Both the position numbers and the translations under genes were made by a program. Below the pieces are notes generated by a model. It had not been told where the DNA came from, made no database searches, and saw only the letters and a program-made list of their open reading frames with translations. 64,000 nt of DNA from a bacterium (GTDB lineage Bacteria; Vulcanimicrobiota; Vulcanimicrobiia; Vulcanimicrobiales; Vulcanimicrobiaceae). The DNA is taken from positions 1 through 64,000 of the forward strand of contig JAJYRH010000002.1 in assembly GCA_021794205.1 (NCBI GenBank). The letters run 5' to 3'. Below, one piece after another: positions 24,931-33,845 of the stretch. Position 1 is the stretch's first letter. Every line of letters begins with the position of its first letter.

Positions 24931-25968
24931 TTGAACGATAGAGAGCTCGGCGGCGTCGCGGCGATCGAAATACGCCGTGGAGAAAACGTCGAATCGTGGC
25001 ATCGCATCGCGGCGTGCGCGAGCGATGCATCGGGGAGCGTGCTCCTTGCGATGGGCGAGATCGATCGCCCGGTCTTCCTTCGCTCCGCAGCAAAGCCGTT
25101 TATCGCTGCTGCGGCGATCGCCGCCGGCGTGCGCGAGGCCTTTGGCCTCTCGATGGAAGAGATTGCGGTAATGGCGGCTTCGCATAGCGGCGAGCCGTAT
25201 CACGTGGCGGCGGTCCGCTCGATTCTCCAGAAAGTCGACCTCGATGAATCCGCCCTGCAGTGCGGTACGCATCTCCCGCTCGACGAACGCAGCGCGCACG
25301 AAGTGATCCGTGCGGGCGTGCAGCCGAGTTCGGTGCACGATAATTGCTCCGGAAAGCACGCCGGTATTCTCGCGTTAACGCGCGTGCTCGGCGCCGATCC
25401 CGCGAGCTATCGCGAACCCGATCACCCGGCGCAGCGCGCGATCCTCGATCTCTGCGCGCGTGCCTGCAACGATGACGCCGACCGTTGGCCGGTCGCGGTT
25501 GACGGTTGCGGCATTCCCGTCTTCGCAACTCCGCTGCGCAACGCCGCGCTCGCATTCGCGCGTTTTGCGAGCCTGCAAGGGCTTCCCGACCGAGAGTTAC
25601 AGGCGTTCGTGGTCGTCCGCGATGCGATGCTCTCGCACCCGGAGTACGTCGCGGGTACGGGGCAGTTCGACACCCGGCTTATGGCGGCGGCGGGCGGTGC
25701 CGTCGCCTCGAAGGTCGGAGCGGAGGGCGTCTCGGGGGTCGCTTCGATGACTGCGGGGCTCGGCTTCGCACTCAAAGTCGTCGACGGTGCCTCGCGCGCG
25801 CGTCCACCGGCGGTGCTCGCGGGCTTGCGGGTGCTCGGCGCGTTGCCTGAGAGCGCTCAGGCAGAACTCACAGACTTTTCCGAACCGATCATCTATACTC
25901 GGAAAGGAGCGCGGGCCGGCGAGATCCGCGCGCGTACGGGAGCATTTTCGGAGGCACTGACGGGCTGA
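24931..25968 (+). CDS. L-asparaginase II family protein
   Basis: A 345-aa protein of the Asparaginase_II (PF06089) family, unrelated to the classical type I/II bacterial enzymes. Conserved segments include VFLRSAAKPFIAAAAI, MAASHSGEPYH, HDNCSGKHAGILAL, VDGCGIPVFATPL and MLSHPEYVAGTGQFDT. It hydrolyses asparagine to aspartate and ammonia in the cytoplasm. The start is TTG 24931, immediately after the cysK stop, and no better start exists downstream before the conserved region. A TTG start without space for its own ribosome-binding site implies translational coupling. Confidence 0.87.
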   Translation: MNDRELGGVAAIEIRRGENVESWHRIAACASDASGSVLLAMGEIDRPVFLRSAAKPFIAAAAIAAGVREAFGLSMEEIAVMAASHSGEPYHVAAVRSILQKVDLDESALQCGTHLPLDERSAHEVIRAGVQPSSVHDNCSGKHAGILALTRVLGADPASYREPDHPAQRAILDLCARACNDDADRWPVAVDGCGIPVFATPLRNAALAFARFASLQGLPDRELQAFVVVRDAMLSHPEYVAGTGQFDTRLMAAAGGAVASKVGAEGVSGVASMTAGLGFALKVVDGASRARPPAVLAGLRVLGALPESAQAELTDFSEPIIYTRKGARAGEIRARTGAFSEALTG

Positions 25969-25969
25969 A

Positions 25970-28900
25970 TTGACGAGTTATCTTGAGGCTCTACGCGAGC
26001 GCGTTCTGTTGTTCGACGGCGCCATGGGCACGCAGCTCATGGCGTTGGAATTAACGGCGGAAGATTTCGGCGGCGAACGCCAACTCGGCTGTAACGAAGC
26101 ACTCGTCCTTTCGCGCCCGGATTTGATTCGTTCGATTCACGAACGCTATCTCGAGGCGGGTGCCGACGTCGTCGAGACCGATTCGTTCACCGCGTCGCGG
26201 TTGAAACTCGAAGAGTTCGGTATCGGCGAGCATACCTATGCCGTCAATCACGATGCTGCTCGGCTCGCGCGCGCGGCCGCCGATGCCTATAGCACGCCGG
26301 CGCGTCCGCGTTTCGTCGCCGGTTCGATGGGCCCGACGGGCATGCTCGTTTCGTCGAGCGATCCTTCGCTTTCAAAAATCACCTTCGCGGAGCTCGCCTC
26401 CCTCTACGGCGAGCAGGCACGCGCCCTCGTCGATGGCGGCGTGGACCTGCTCTTGCTCGAAACGATGCAAGACTTGCTCGAACTCAAAGCGGCGATCGTG
26501 GGAATCGGGCGTGCTGTTCGCGAGGGTCTTCGCCGCGTGCCGATTCAGGCGCAGCCGACGCTCATCACCGAGGGACGCATGCTGTTGGGGACGGATATCG
26601 CTGCGGTCTGCGCCGTGCTCGATGCGCTTCCGGTCGATGTCATCGGCTTAAACTGCTCGACCGGGCCGGCGCAGATGCGCGACTCGGTTCGCTATCTCGG
26701 CGAGACCTCGCGCTGCTACGTCAGCGTCATTCCGAACGCCGGGTTGCCGCTGATGGGCCCGAAAGGTGAGACGATCTATCCCGAGACGCCGGCCGAACTG
26801 ACGAACGAACTGATGGAATTCGTGCGCTCGTTCGGCGTTCGTGCGATCGGCGGCTGTTGCGGCACCACCCCCGAACACATTGCGTCGTTGCGCGCCGCCC
26901 TCGATGCGAGCCCGGAGAGCCGCGCGCCGCACCGGCCGGCGCCGCCGCGCCCTGAATTCGTTGCCAGCGCGATGACGGCGGTCTCGTTAGAACAAGAACC
27001 GCGCCCGCTCATCGTCGGAGAACGCATCAACAGCCAAGGCTCTCGCCGTGTGAAGCGCCTGTTGTTGGAGGACGATTACGAGGCGATCGGACAGCTCGCG
27101 CGCGACCAGATCGACGGCGGAGCGCACGTCCTCGACGTCTGCACGGCGCTCACCGAACGCACCGACGAACCCGAGCAAATGCGCGCGGTGGTACGTCGGC
27201 TCGCACAATCGGTTGAAGCCCCGCTGATGATCGACTCGACCGAAGTCGCCGTGCTCCGCAGCGCGCTGGAGAATTATCCCGGGCGCGCGATCGTGAACTC
27301 GGTTCATCTCGAGAGCGGGCGCGCGAAGATCGATGCCGTTCTACCGATGGCGATCGAGCATGGCGCCGCGGTCGTCGCGCTGACCATCGACGAGGCGGGC
27401 ATGGCGAAGAGCGCGCAACGAAAAGTAGAGGTAGCGCAGCGCATTTACGATATCGTCGTCGGCGAATATGGATTGAAACCCGGGGCGTTGATCTTCGACG
27501 ACCTTACCTTTACGCTCGCGACCGGCGATGCCGAGTATATCGATTCGGCGCGCGAAACCATCGAAGGCATTCGTGCGATCAAGGCGGCGCTGCCCGGCGT
27601 GCTCACCTCGTTGGGCGTCAGCAACGTATCGTTCGGCCTGAAGCCGGCCGCCAGAGCGGCGCTGAATTCCGTTTTTCTCCATCATTGCGTCGAAGCGGGT
27701 CTCGACCTCGCGCTCGTGCATCCCAAAGAGATCACGCCGTATGCGGAACTCGATGCCGAAGAACGCGAGGCTTGCGACGATCTCGTGTTCGATCGACGCC
27801 CCGACGCGCTCGCGCGTTTTATCGAACGCTACGAACATGCCGTCGTTCGTACCGACGGCGATGCGGCGAGCGACGACGACGATTCGCCCGCCGAGGCGCG
27901 AATCCATCAGGCGATTCTCCGTCGCAAAAAAGACGGTATCGAAGCGATGCTCGACGAGGTGCTGCAGCGCCGAACCCCCGTCGAAGTGCTCAACGAGGTG
28001 CTGCTGCCGGCGATGAAAGAGGTCGGCGACCGCTTCGGGGCCGGCGAACTCATTCTTCCGTTCGTACTTCAATCCGCAGAGGTGATGAAGCGCGCGGTCG
28101 CCCACGTCGAACAATTTCTCGAACGTCGCGACGGCAGTACGAAGGGGACGGTCGTGCTCGCGACGGTCTTCGGCGACGTTCACGACATCGGGAAGAATCT
28201 CGTCAATACGATCCTGTCGAATAACGGATATACCGTCCACGATCTCGGCAAACAGGTGCCGATGAACGTCATCCTCGAGAAGGCGACCGAGGTGAACGCC
28301 GACGCGATCGGCCTCTCCGCGCTTTTAGTATCGACGAGCAAACAGATGCCGATCTGCGTGCAAGAACAAGACGCCCGCGCATTGGAGTTTCCGGTCATCG
28401 TCGGGGGCGCCGCGATCAACCGCGATTTCGGGCGACGAATCGCCTTGCTCGACGACGGCCGTCGCCCCTTCGACCCAGGCGTGTTCTACGCGAAGGATGC
28501 GTTCGAGGGGCTCGATATCATGGACGTGCTGACCGGGGAGCCGGAGCGGCGGCGCGATTTTGTCGAGCGAATCAAAAGCGAGGCGCTCAAGGCGCAAGCG
28601 AAGGTGCGCGAGCTCTCGCAGCCCTCCGACGAACTTCGCATATCGAGCGTCAAAAGCGTGCTCGTCGAACCACCGCAAGCGCCTTTTCTCGGCGCGCGGA
28701 GCATCGCTTCGATCGACGTACGCGAACTATGGGAATGCTTCGATCTGAAATCGCTCTATCGTCTTTCGTGGGGCGCGAGCAATCAGAAGGGCGAGGCGTT
28801 CGAAAAGACGGTGCGCGAAGAATTCGAACCGCGGCTCGCTCGCTTTCGAGCCGAGGCCGAGCGCGGCGGAATTCTCCACCCACGCGTCGTCTACGGATAT

Positions 28901-29443
28901 TTTCCAGCCGCCGGCATCGGGAACGAGATCCTGTTCTTCGATCCTAACGATCCGACGCGCGAGATCGCGCGCATGTCGTTCGCGCGCCAGGTGGGCGGGG
29001 AGCATCTATCGCTCGCCGACTATCTCCGCGAGCCGGTTGCCGGCGGCGCTGCCGATATCGTCGCCCTCCAGGTGGTGACGGTCGGGGCCGAGGTCGGCGC
29101 GGAAATCGAAGCGCTTCACGCACGCGGTGACTTTAGCGAATCGTATTTCTTGCATGGCTTTTCCGTTCAGTCGGCGGAGGCGCTCGCGGAATGGAGCCAC
29201 CGCCGCATTCGCCGCGAACTCGGCTTGGCGCCCGAACGAGGAAAACGCTACTCGTGGGGCTACGGCGCCTGTCCGGATCTCTCGCAGCACGAGATAGCCT
29301 TCGCCCTGTTGGGTGCCCAGGAAGCGATTGGGGTTCGCCTCACCGAGAGCTTTCAAATCGTTCCCGAGCAGTCGACGGCGGCGCTCGTGATCCATCACCC
29401 CAACGCGAGTTATTTCAACGCGGCAGCGACGATCGAGCGCTGA
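25970..29443 (+). CDS. metH: Cobalamin-dependent methionine synthase
   Basis: A 1157-aa protein with all four MetH modules. Homocysteine-binding domain: zinc Cys residues in GLNCSTGP (~226) and GGCCGTTPEH (~297). Pterin domain: IVGERINSQGSR. B12 domain: cap region, then VFGDVHDIGKN with the cobalt-ligating His (~735). C-terminal AdoMet reactivation domain: RYSWGYGACPDLSQHE near 1094. It transfers the methyl group of methyltetrahydrofolate to homocysteine through methylcobalamin. TTG 25970 follows the asparaginase stop directly. The enzyme's need for B12 fits with the riboswitch-controlled B12 importer at 50-55 kb. The length is slightly below that of E. coli MetH. Confidence 0.95.
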   Translation: MTSYLEALRERVLLFDGAMGTQLMALELTAEDFGGERQLGCNEALVLSRPDLIRSIHERYLEAGADVVETDSFTASRLKLEEFGIGEHTYAVNHDAARLARAAADAYSTPARPRFVAGSMGPTGMLVSSSDPSLSKITFAELASLYGEQARALVDGGVDLLLLETMQDLLELKAAIVGIGRAVREGLRRVPIQAQPTLITEGRMLLGTDIAAVCAVLDALPVDVIGLNCSTGPAQMRDSVRYLGETSRCYVSVIPNAGLPLMGPKGETIYPETPAELTNELMEFVRSFGVRAIGGCCGTTPEHIASLRAALDASPESRAPHRPAPPRPEFVASAMTAVSLEQEPRPLIVGERINSQGSRRVKRLLLEDDYEAIGQLARDQIDGGAHVLDVCTALTERTDEPEQMRAVVRRLAQSVEAPLMIDSTEVAVLRSALENYPGRAIVNSVHLESGRAKIDAVLPMAIEHGAAVVALTIDEAGMAKSAQRKVEVAQRIYDIVVGEYGLKPGALIFDDLTFTLATGDAEYIDSARETIEGIRAIKAALPGVLTSLGVSNVSFGLKPAARAALNSVFLHHCVEAGLDLALVHPKEITPYAELDAEEREACDDLVFDRRPDALARFIERYEHAVVRTDGDAASDDDDSPAEARIHQAILRRKKDGIEAMLDEVLQRRTPVEVLNEVLLPAMKEVGDRFGAGELILPFVLQSAEVMKRAVAHVEQFLERRDGSTKGTVVLATVFGDVHDIGKNLVNTILSNNGYTVHDLGKQVPMNVILEKATEVNADAIGLSALLVSTSKQMPICVQEQDARALEFPVIVGGAAINRDFGRRIALLDDGRRPFDPGVFYAKDAFEGLDIMDVLTGEPERRRDFVERIKSEALKAQAKVRELSQPSDELRISSVKSVLVEPPQAPFLGARSIASIDVRELWECFDLKSLYRLSWGASNQKGEAFEKTVREEFEPRLARFRAEAERGGILHPRVVYGYFPAAGIGNEILFFDPNDPTREIARMSFARQVGGEHLSLADYLREPVAGGAADIVALQVVTVGAEVGAEIEALHARGDFSESYFLHGFSVQSAEALAEWSHRRIRRELGLAPERGKRYSWGYGACPDLSQHEIAFALLGAQEAIGVRLTESFQIVPEQSTAALVIHHPNASYFNAAATIER

Positions 29444-29475
29444 AGCAAGAACGGCAGGGTTTCCTCCTCGAGTCA

Positions 29476-29497
29476 ACTAAGGACTGGCAAACTTAGT
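29476..29497. promoter_or_regulatory. Inverted repeat in the metH-to-exopolysaccharide gap
   Basis: ACTAAG, ten bases, then CTTAGT form a six-base palindrome in the 68-base gap after metH, just before the ribosome-binding site of the sugar dehydrogenase gene. No T run follows, so a terminator is unlikely; it may be an operator. Confidence 0.3.
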
Positions 29498-29511
29498 CGA
29501 TAGGAGAACCT

Positions 29512-30969
29512 ATGGGTCAGCCCTCCGCCGGTCTCTCTGTATCGAGGCCGCTTTCAATACACGTTGATGAGCTCGTTCGGCGTCTCTCGACGAGGACGGC
29601 GACGATCGGGGTTATCGGGCTCGGCTACGTCGGCCTGCCGCTCGGGGTCGAATTTGCTGCGGCCTTTCCCAAGGTGCTCGGGTTCGACATCAATCCCGAG
29701 CGCGTCGTCCTGCTGAACTCCGGGCGCTCGCATATTCGCGACGTTTCCGACGAACGGGTTGCCGAGCTCGTAGTGAACGAGCGTTTGAAATGTAGTAGCG
29801 ATTTCTCTCGGCTCGCCGAGTGTGACGCAATCATTATCTGCGTTCCAACGCCGTTAGGGGTGGGGAATCTTCCCGATCTTACCTGCATCTTCGATGCGGC
29901 GGAGCAGGTCGCCGGGGCGCTCCGCTCGGGGCAGCTCGTTGTTTTAGAATCGACGACCTATCCGGGCACGACCGAAGAGGCGTTGGTTCCTATTTTCGAA
30001 CGATCGAACCTTAGCTTGGACCGTGATTTTCTCGCTGCGTTCTCTCCGGAGCGCATCGATCCGGGGCGCGACCTTCCGCTGCGTCGAATCCCCAAGGTCA
30101 TCGGCGGTTGTAGTCCGCGCTCCACCGATGCCGCACGCATTTTATACGATGCAATATTCGAAGAGACGCATGTCGTGTCGTCGGCCCGCGCGGCCGAGAC
30201 GGTGAAACTCCTGGAAAACACCTTTCGTCTCGTCAATATCGGATTTATTAACGAATTCGCTCGGCTCTGCCGGCAGCTCAACATCGACTCCGGCGAAGTG
30301 ATCGCCGCCGCCTCGACCAAGCCTTTTGGATTCATGCCGTTTCAACCCGGCCCCGGCGTCGGCGGCCATTGTATTCCGCTCGATCCGCATTACCTCGCCT
30401 GGGAGTCGAAGCGGCAGGGCTTTACCTCGCGCTTTATCGAGCTCGCCGAAGATATCAACTCGCAGATGCCGGGGTATGTGGTCGATCTCGTTGCCGCCGC
30501 CTTAAACGAGTCGCGAAAATCGCTGCGGGATGCTCGGATTTTCGTCGTCGGCGTTGCCTATAAGAAGAATGTCGACGATACGCGGCGCAGCCCGGCCGTC
30601 GCGGTCATCGACCGCTTGCGCATGCGCGGCGCGGTGGTTTCCTATCACGATCCATTCGTTGCCGAGCTTCACGGCAGGCACAACGATTGGCCCGAATGGC
30701 GCCCCCGCGTGATCGTACCCTACGAGCGTCGCTCGAACGAGCGAGCGAACGGTGCGGATTCGCCGCGGAGGCGACGGGTCGATACGCTCGAGAGCGTGCC
30801 GCTCGACCCATCAAACGTCGCGCGGGCTGATTGCGTCGTGATACTCACCGACCACGACTCCATCGATTACCAAACGATTCTCGAGAACGCTTCGATAATC
30901 GTCGATACGCGCCAGGTCATCACGCCCGAACGGGCGGCTGCAAGCCCGGCGACGGTGTTCGCACTATGA
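29512..30969 (+). CDS. UDP-glucose/GDP-mannose-family nucleotide-sugar dehydrogenase
   Basis: A 485-aa enzyme. The NAD-binding motif is GVIGLGYVGLPLG, the central helix region is ETVKLLENTFRLVNIGFINE, and the catalytic Cys is in GVGGHCIPLDPHYLAW (~286). It resembles the WecC/WbpA branch, which oxidises UDP-N-acetylhexosamines to uronic acids, more than Ugd. A charged insert near the C-terminus (RRSNERANGADSPRRRR) is unusual. TAGGAGAA precedes the ATG. It is the first gene of the exopolysaccharide locus and overlaps the epimerase gene by four bases. The sugar substrate is not proven. Confidence 0.88.
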   Translation: MGQPSAGLSVSRPLSIHVDELVRRLSTRTATIGVIGLGYVGLPLGVEFAAAFPKVLGFDINPERVVLLNSGRSHIRDVSDERVAELVVNERLKCSSDFSRLAECDAIIICVPTPLGVGNLPDLTCIFDAAEQVAGALRSGQLVVLESTTYPGTTEEALVPIFERSNLSLDRDFLAAFSPERIDPGRDLPLRRIPKVIGGCSPRSTDAARILYDAIFEETHVVSSARAAETVKLLENTFRLVNIGFINEFARLCRQLNIDSGEVIAAASTKPFGFMPFQPGPGVGGHCIPLDPHYLAWESKRQGFTSRFIELAEDINSQMPGYVVDLVAAALNESRKSLRDARIFVVGVAYKKNVDDTRRSPAVAVIDRLRMRGAVVSYHDPFVAELHGRHNDWPEWRPRVIVPYERRSNERANGADSPRRRRVDTLESVPLDPSNVARADCVVILTDHDSIDYQTILENASIIVDTRQVITPERAAASPATVFAL

Positions 30970-31940
30970 AGGTGCTCGTAACCGGTGGAGCGGGGTTTAT
31001 CGGTTCGCATCTCTGCGACGCTCTGCTCGACGCCGGTCACGAAATCGTGGCGTTCGACGATCTCTCGACCGGGAACCTTGCGAATCTCACGGGGGCGCTC
31101 GCTCGTCGCGGCAGTCGATTCGTCCGCGGAGATATTCGCGATGCGCTGCTCGTGGAGCGCTCGATGGAGGGTTGCGACGCCGTCGTGCACCTCGCCGCGC
31201 GGATCGGCCTGCGAATTATCGTGGAGAGCCCCTTCGACACGCTCGATGTCAATGCGCGCGGCACCGAGAGCGTCGTTCAGGCCGCGCTGAAACGAAAGAC
31301 GCCGATCCTCATCGCATCGACCTCCGAGGTGTACGGGCATTCGACCAAGATCCCGTCGAACGAAGGGGACCCAATCTGCTTCGGATCGCCGACCGTCGGG
31401 CGGTGGAGCTACGCCTGTGCGAAAGCCTACGACGAATTTTATTCGCTCGCCTTACAGCGGGAGCGCGCGCTTCCGGTCGTGGTGGTGCGGCTCTTTAATA
31501 CCGTCGGAGCGAGGCAGAGCGGGCGCTATGGAATGGTGGTGCCCCGACTCACCGCACAGGCGCTCGCCGGCGAGCCGTTGACCGTCTATGGCGACGGCAC
31601 GCAGACTCGCTGCTTCTGTTCGGTCCGCGACGTCACCGATGCGTTGATGTCGATCTTGCTTGCGATCCGCTCGCTCGCCGGTGAAGTGTTGAATATCGGC
31701 AACCCGCTCGAAATGACGATCCTTGACCTTGCCAAGCGTATCGTCGAACGAACCGGTTCGAAATCGATCGTCGGCTTCGTTCCATTCGAGCGCGCATATC
31801 CGCAGGGTTTCGAAGAGATCATGCGCCGAGTTCCGGATATCGCCAAGGCGCGGCGTGCGATCGCGTTCGAGCCGAAGGTGGGGCTCGATGAGATTCTCGA
31901 CGATGTCATCGCGGGGATTCGCGCCCCGGTTCACCGATGA
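30966..31940 (+). CDS. NAD-dependent nucleotide-sugar epimerase
   Basis: A 324-aa extended short-chain dehydrogenase. GGAGFIGSHLCDALLDAG binds NAD, STSEVYGHS carries the catalytic Ser/Thr, and WSYACAKAYDE supplies the YxxxK pair. CSVRDVTDAL and the C-terminal pattern resemble UDP-glucose/UDP-GlcNAc(A) 4-epimerases and UDP-xylose/arabinose-type enzymes. With the dehydrogenase just upstream (ATGA overlap) it should make an activated uronic acid or its epimer for the synthase at 33842. Substrate is inferred from context only. Confidence 0.87.
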   Translation: MKVLVTGGAGFIGSHLCDALLDAGHEIVAFDDLSTGNLANLTGALARRGSRFVRGDIRDALLVERSMEGCDAVVHLAARIGLRIIVESPFDTLDVNARGTESVVQAALKRKTPILIASTSEVYGHSTKIPSNEGDPICFGSPTVGRWSYACAKAYDEFYSLALQRERALPVVVVRLFNTVGARQSGRYGMVVPRLTAQALAGEPLTVYGDGTQTRCFCSVRDVTDALMSILLAIRSLAGEVLNIGNPLEMTILDLAKRIVERTGSKSIVGFVPFERAYPQGFEEIMRRVPDIAKARRAIAFEPKVGLDEILDDVIAGIRAPVHR

Positions 31941-32722
31941 AGCGCTGGCTGGAGATTGGAACGGTCGCGCTTGCCGTGGCGATTCCCGGGCGCGCCGCCG
32001 CACTCTGCGCTCTTCCACCGCCTCCGACGCAGAGAGTCGTGCTCCAGGAGGGAGCATCGGCTGGATCGTTGACCAAGGGGCGCGGAGCCTGGAGCGGCGC
32101 TTCTCTGCTCGTTGTCGCCCGCGATGGGAATAAACGATCGGCGTACGTTCGCGCCGCCGATGACGTGCGATTCGGAGAGAACGATAATGAATACGAGGCG
32201 GGAACCTATCTTGCGGTGACACCGCATGTCATCGCCGATTTGATCGGCTCGTTTAGCCCGCAACACAACGTGCTGCCCGCGTCGAGCGCTCAAGGCGACA
32301 TCGATCTGCGGGCTGGAGGCGGATTCGGCTACCAGGCGGGTTACGCTATCCGGCACTACACATCGGTCGGGGCTTCGATCGAGCACCTCGGCATGGACCG
32401 CTATTTTCGCGATCTGCGCCTCGCGGGCACCATCACGTTCGCCCGGCTGAGCGACGTGCCCGGGATCGCTCTCTCGGAGGGAGTTTCGATGGCGCGATAT
32501 CTTCCATGCGACGCTGAAAATTTTTTGCTCTCGACCGGACGCGATGTCGAGAACGTCGGGTTTGGATCTCCACCTGCGGTCTATCACAGCCTCTCCTTCT
32601 TTTTGGGCGACACGCATCGGCTATCGTCGCGCATAGGGTTGGCAATCGGTATGGGCTGGTATGGTTTGACCGGCGCATACGACCGCCTCGAGGTACGCGT
32701 TGCACTTCGCGAGCGCCTCTGA
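31937..32722 (+). CDS. YaiO-like outer-membrane beta-barrel protein
   Basis: A 261-aa secreted protein with a signal peptide (MKRWLEIGTVALAVAIPGRA). The rest alternates aromatic and Gly-rich strands (DIDLRAGGGFGYQAGYAIRH, ARYLPCDAENFLLS, SRIGLAIGMGWYGLTGAYD), with the RAGGGFGY and final YDRLEVRVAL features seen in YaiO-family barrels. It probably forms an outer-membrane pore for a polysaccharide. Its ATG overlaps the epimerase stop, and the following HEAT-repeat gene starts inside its 3' end, so the whole block is translated as a unit. Family call is by pattern, hence moderate confidence. Confidence 0.6.
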   Translation: MKRWLEIGTVALAVAIPGRAAALCALPPPPTQRVVLQEGASAGSLTKGRGAWSGASLLVVARDGNKRSAYVRAADDVRFGENDNEYEAGTYLAVTPHVIADLIGSFSPQHNVLPASSAQGDIDLRAGGGFGYQAGYAIRHYTSVGASIEHLGMDRYFRDLRLAGTITFARLSDVPGIALSEGVSMARYLPCDAENFLLSTGRDVENVGFGSPPAVYHSLSFFLGDTHRLSSRIGLAIGMGWYGLTGAYDRLEVRVALRERL

Positions 32723-33845
32723 ACCGATATTATGGCTCATCGAGGTAAGCGTTCTCTTTTCCTCGATCATGACCGCCGCTCTGATCGTGGCGTTCATCGT
32801 TCTGCGGACGCGCAACTCGTTTGCGCGGCGGCGGCAGAGTATCCTCACGGATCGATGGCGCTCGGTCTTTAAGACGGCCTACACGGGAGATGCGCTCCCC
32901 GAGGTGATGCCGCGCGTCGGCCGTCGCGACTGGTTCACCGTGATCGCGCTCTTTTCGCAATTCCATCAGCTTCGCGATAAAGATCGCGACCGCGCGCGCG
33001 AAGTGCTGCCGAAACTCGACGCGATTGCCTACGATATCGGGCTCGATCGGCACGCGCTCTACTGGCTCAGTCGTGGCGACGACGCGGAAAAAATCCTGGC
33101 CTTAACGGCGCTCGGGCAACTGCGCGAGCGCGCAGCGCTCGACGATGCGGTTCGCCTCTCTGCCGACGAGGGCGCGGAGCTCTCTCGCGCCGCCGCACAA
33201 TGTGCGCTACGCATCGATCCACGATATAGCGACGGCGTTCTGGAATTAGTGCGCGACCGCGACGATTGGGTCCGTTCGCGCGTCGAGGCCATGTTGAAGG
33301 AGATCGATCGCATCGATCTCGACGAAGCCTTGCGCGCGGCGATTGATGCCGCCGATGAAGCGGGGCGGCGCAGGTTGCTCGATTTCGTTCGTTTCTGCTC
33401 TCCGTCACCCGCGCGTGCGGTCTGCAAGCGGGTCCTCGAAGAATCCGAGGAGAGCGAAACGATTGCGGCGGCGCTTCGGTCGCTCGCTCCGTTGGCGTCG
33501 GAGGAAGACCGTCCGCTCGCTCTACGATACTGCGCTCGCGAATCGCCGATCGTGCTGCTCTCGGCGCTGCGCGTGTTGAGGAAGTGCGTCCGGTACGACG
33601 ATCGCGAAACGCTCCTTCGCTTGGCATCGCACCGAGATTACTGGGTGCGCCTGCGTGCCGCCGAGGCGATCGTGGAACTGTATGGCGAGAGCGGATTGCT
33701 CGAAGATTTTCTCGTCGAGGTGGAAGACCGCTACGCGCGAGACGCGATAACGCAGGCGATCGCCGAGCGAAAAATGATGGCGCGGCGTTCGCCGACGCGC
33801 GACCGTCGCGCGGCATTGCAGGGAGCGCCGGAGGCGCGGTTATGA
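32700..33845 (+). CDS. HEAT-repeat protein with N-terminal membrane anchor
   Basis: A 381-aa protein beginning at TTG 32700, 23 bases inside the previous gene. Residues ~9-36 form one transmembrane helix (LWLIEVSVLFSSIMTAALIV). The remainder is helical with repeated alpha-alpha units (ILALTALGQLRERAALDDAV; RSRVEAMLKEID; VLLSALRVLRKCVRYDD; WVRLRAAEAIVELYG) of the HEAT type. It probably scaffolds the synthase complex on the cytoplasmic side. It is sandwiched by overlaps between a YaiO-like barrel and a GT2 synthase, an order I recognise from other polysaccharide loci but whose mechanism is not established. Confidence 0.75.
   Translation: MHFASASEPILWLIEVSVLFSSIMTAALIVAFIVLRTRNSFARRRQSILTDRWRSVFKTAYTGDALPEVMPRVGRRDWFTVIALFSQFHQLRDKDRDRAREVLPKLDAIAYDIGLDRHALYWLSRGDDAEKILALTALGQLRERAALDDAVRLSADEGAELSRAAAQCALRIDPRYSDGVLELVRDRDDWVRSRVEAMLKEIDRIDLDEALRAAIDAADEAGRRRLLDFVRFCSPSPARAVCKRVLEESEESETIAAALRSLAPLASEEDRPLALRYCARESPIVLLSALRVLRKCVRYDDRETLLRLASHRDYWVRLRAAEAIVELYGESGLLEDFLVEVEDRYARDAITQAIAERKMMARRSPTRDRRAALQGAPEARL

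Noticed and set aside
29444-29511. Gap after metH considered as a SAM or other riboswitch
   Set aside because: Only 68 bases with one six-base palindrome; no conserved riboswitch core is present.
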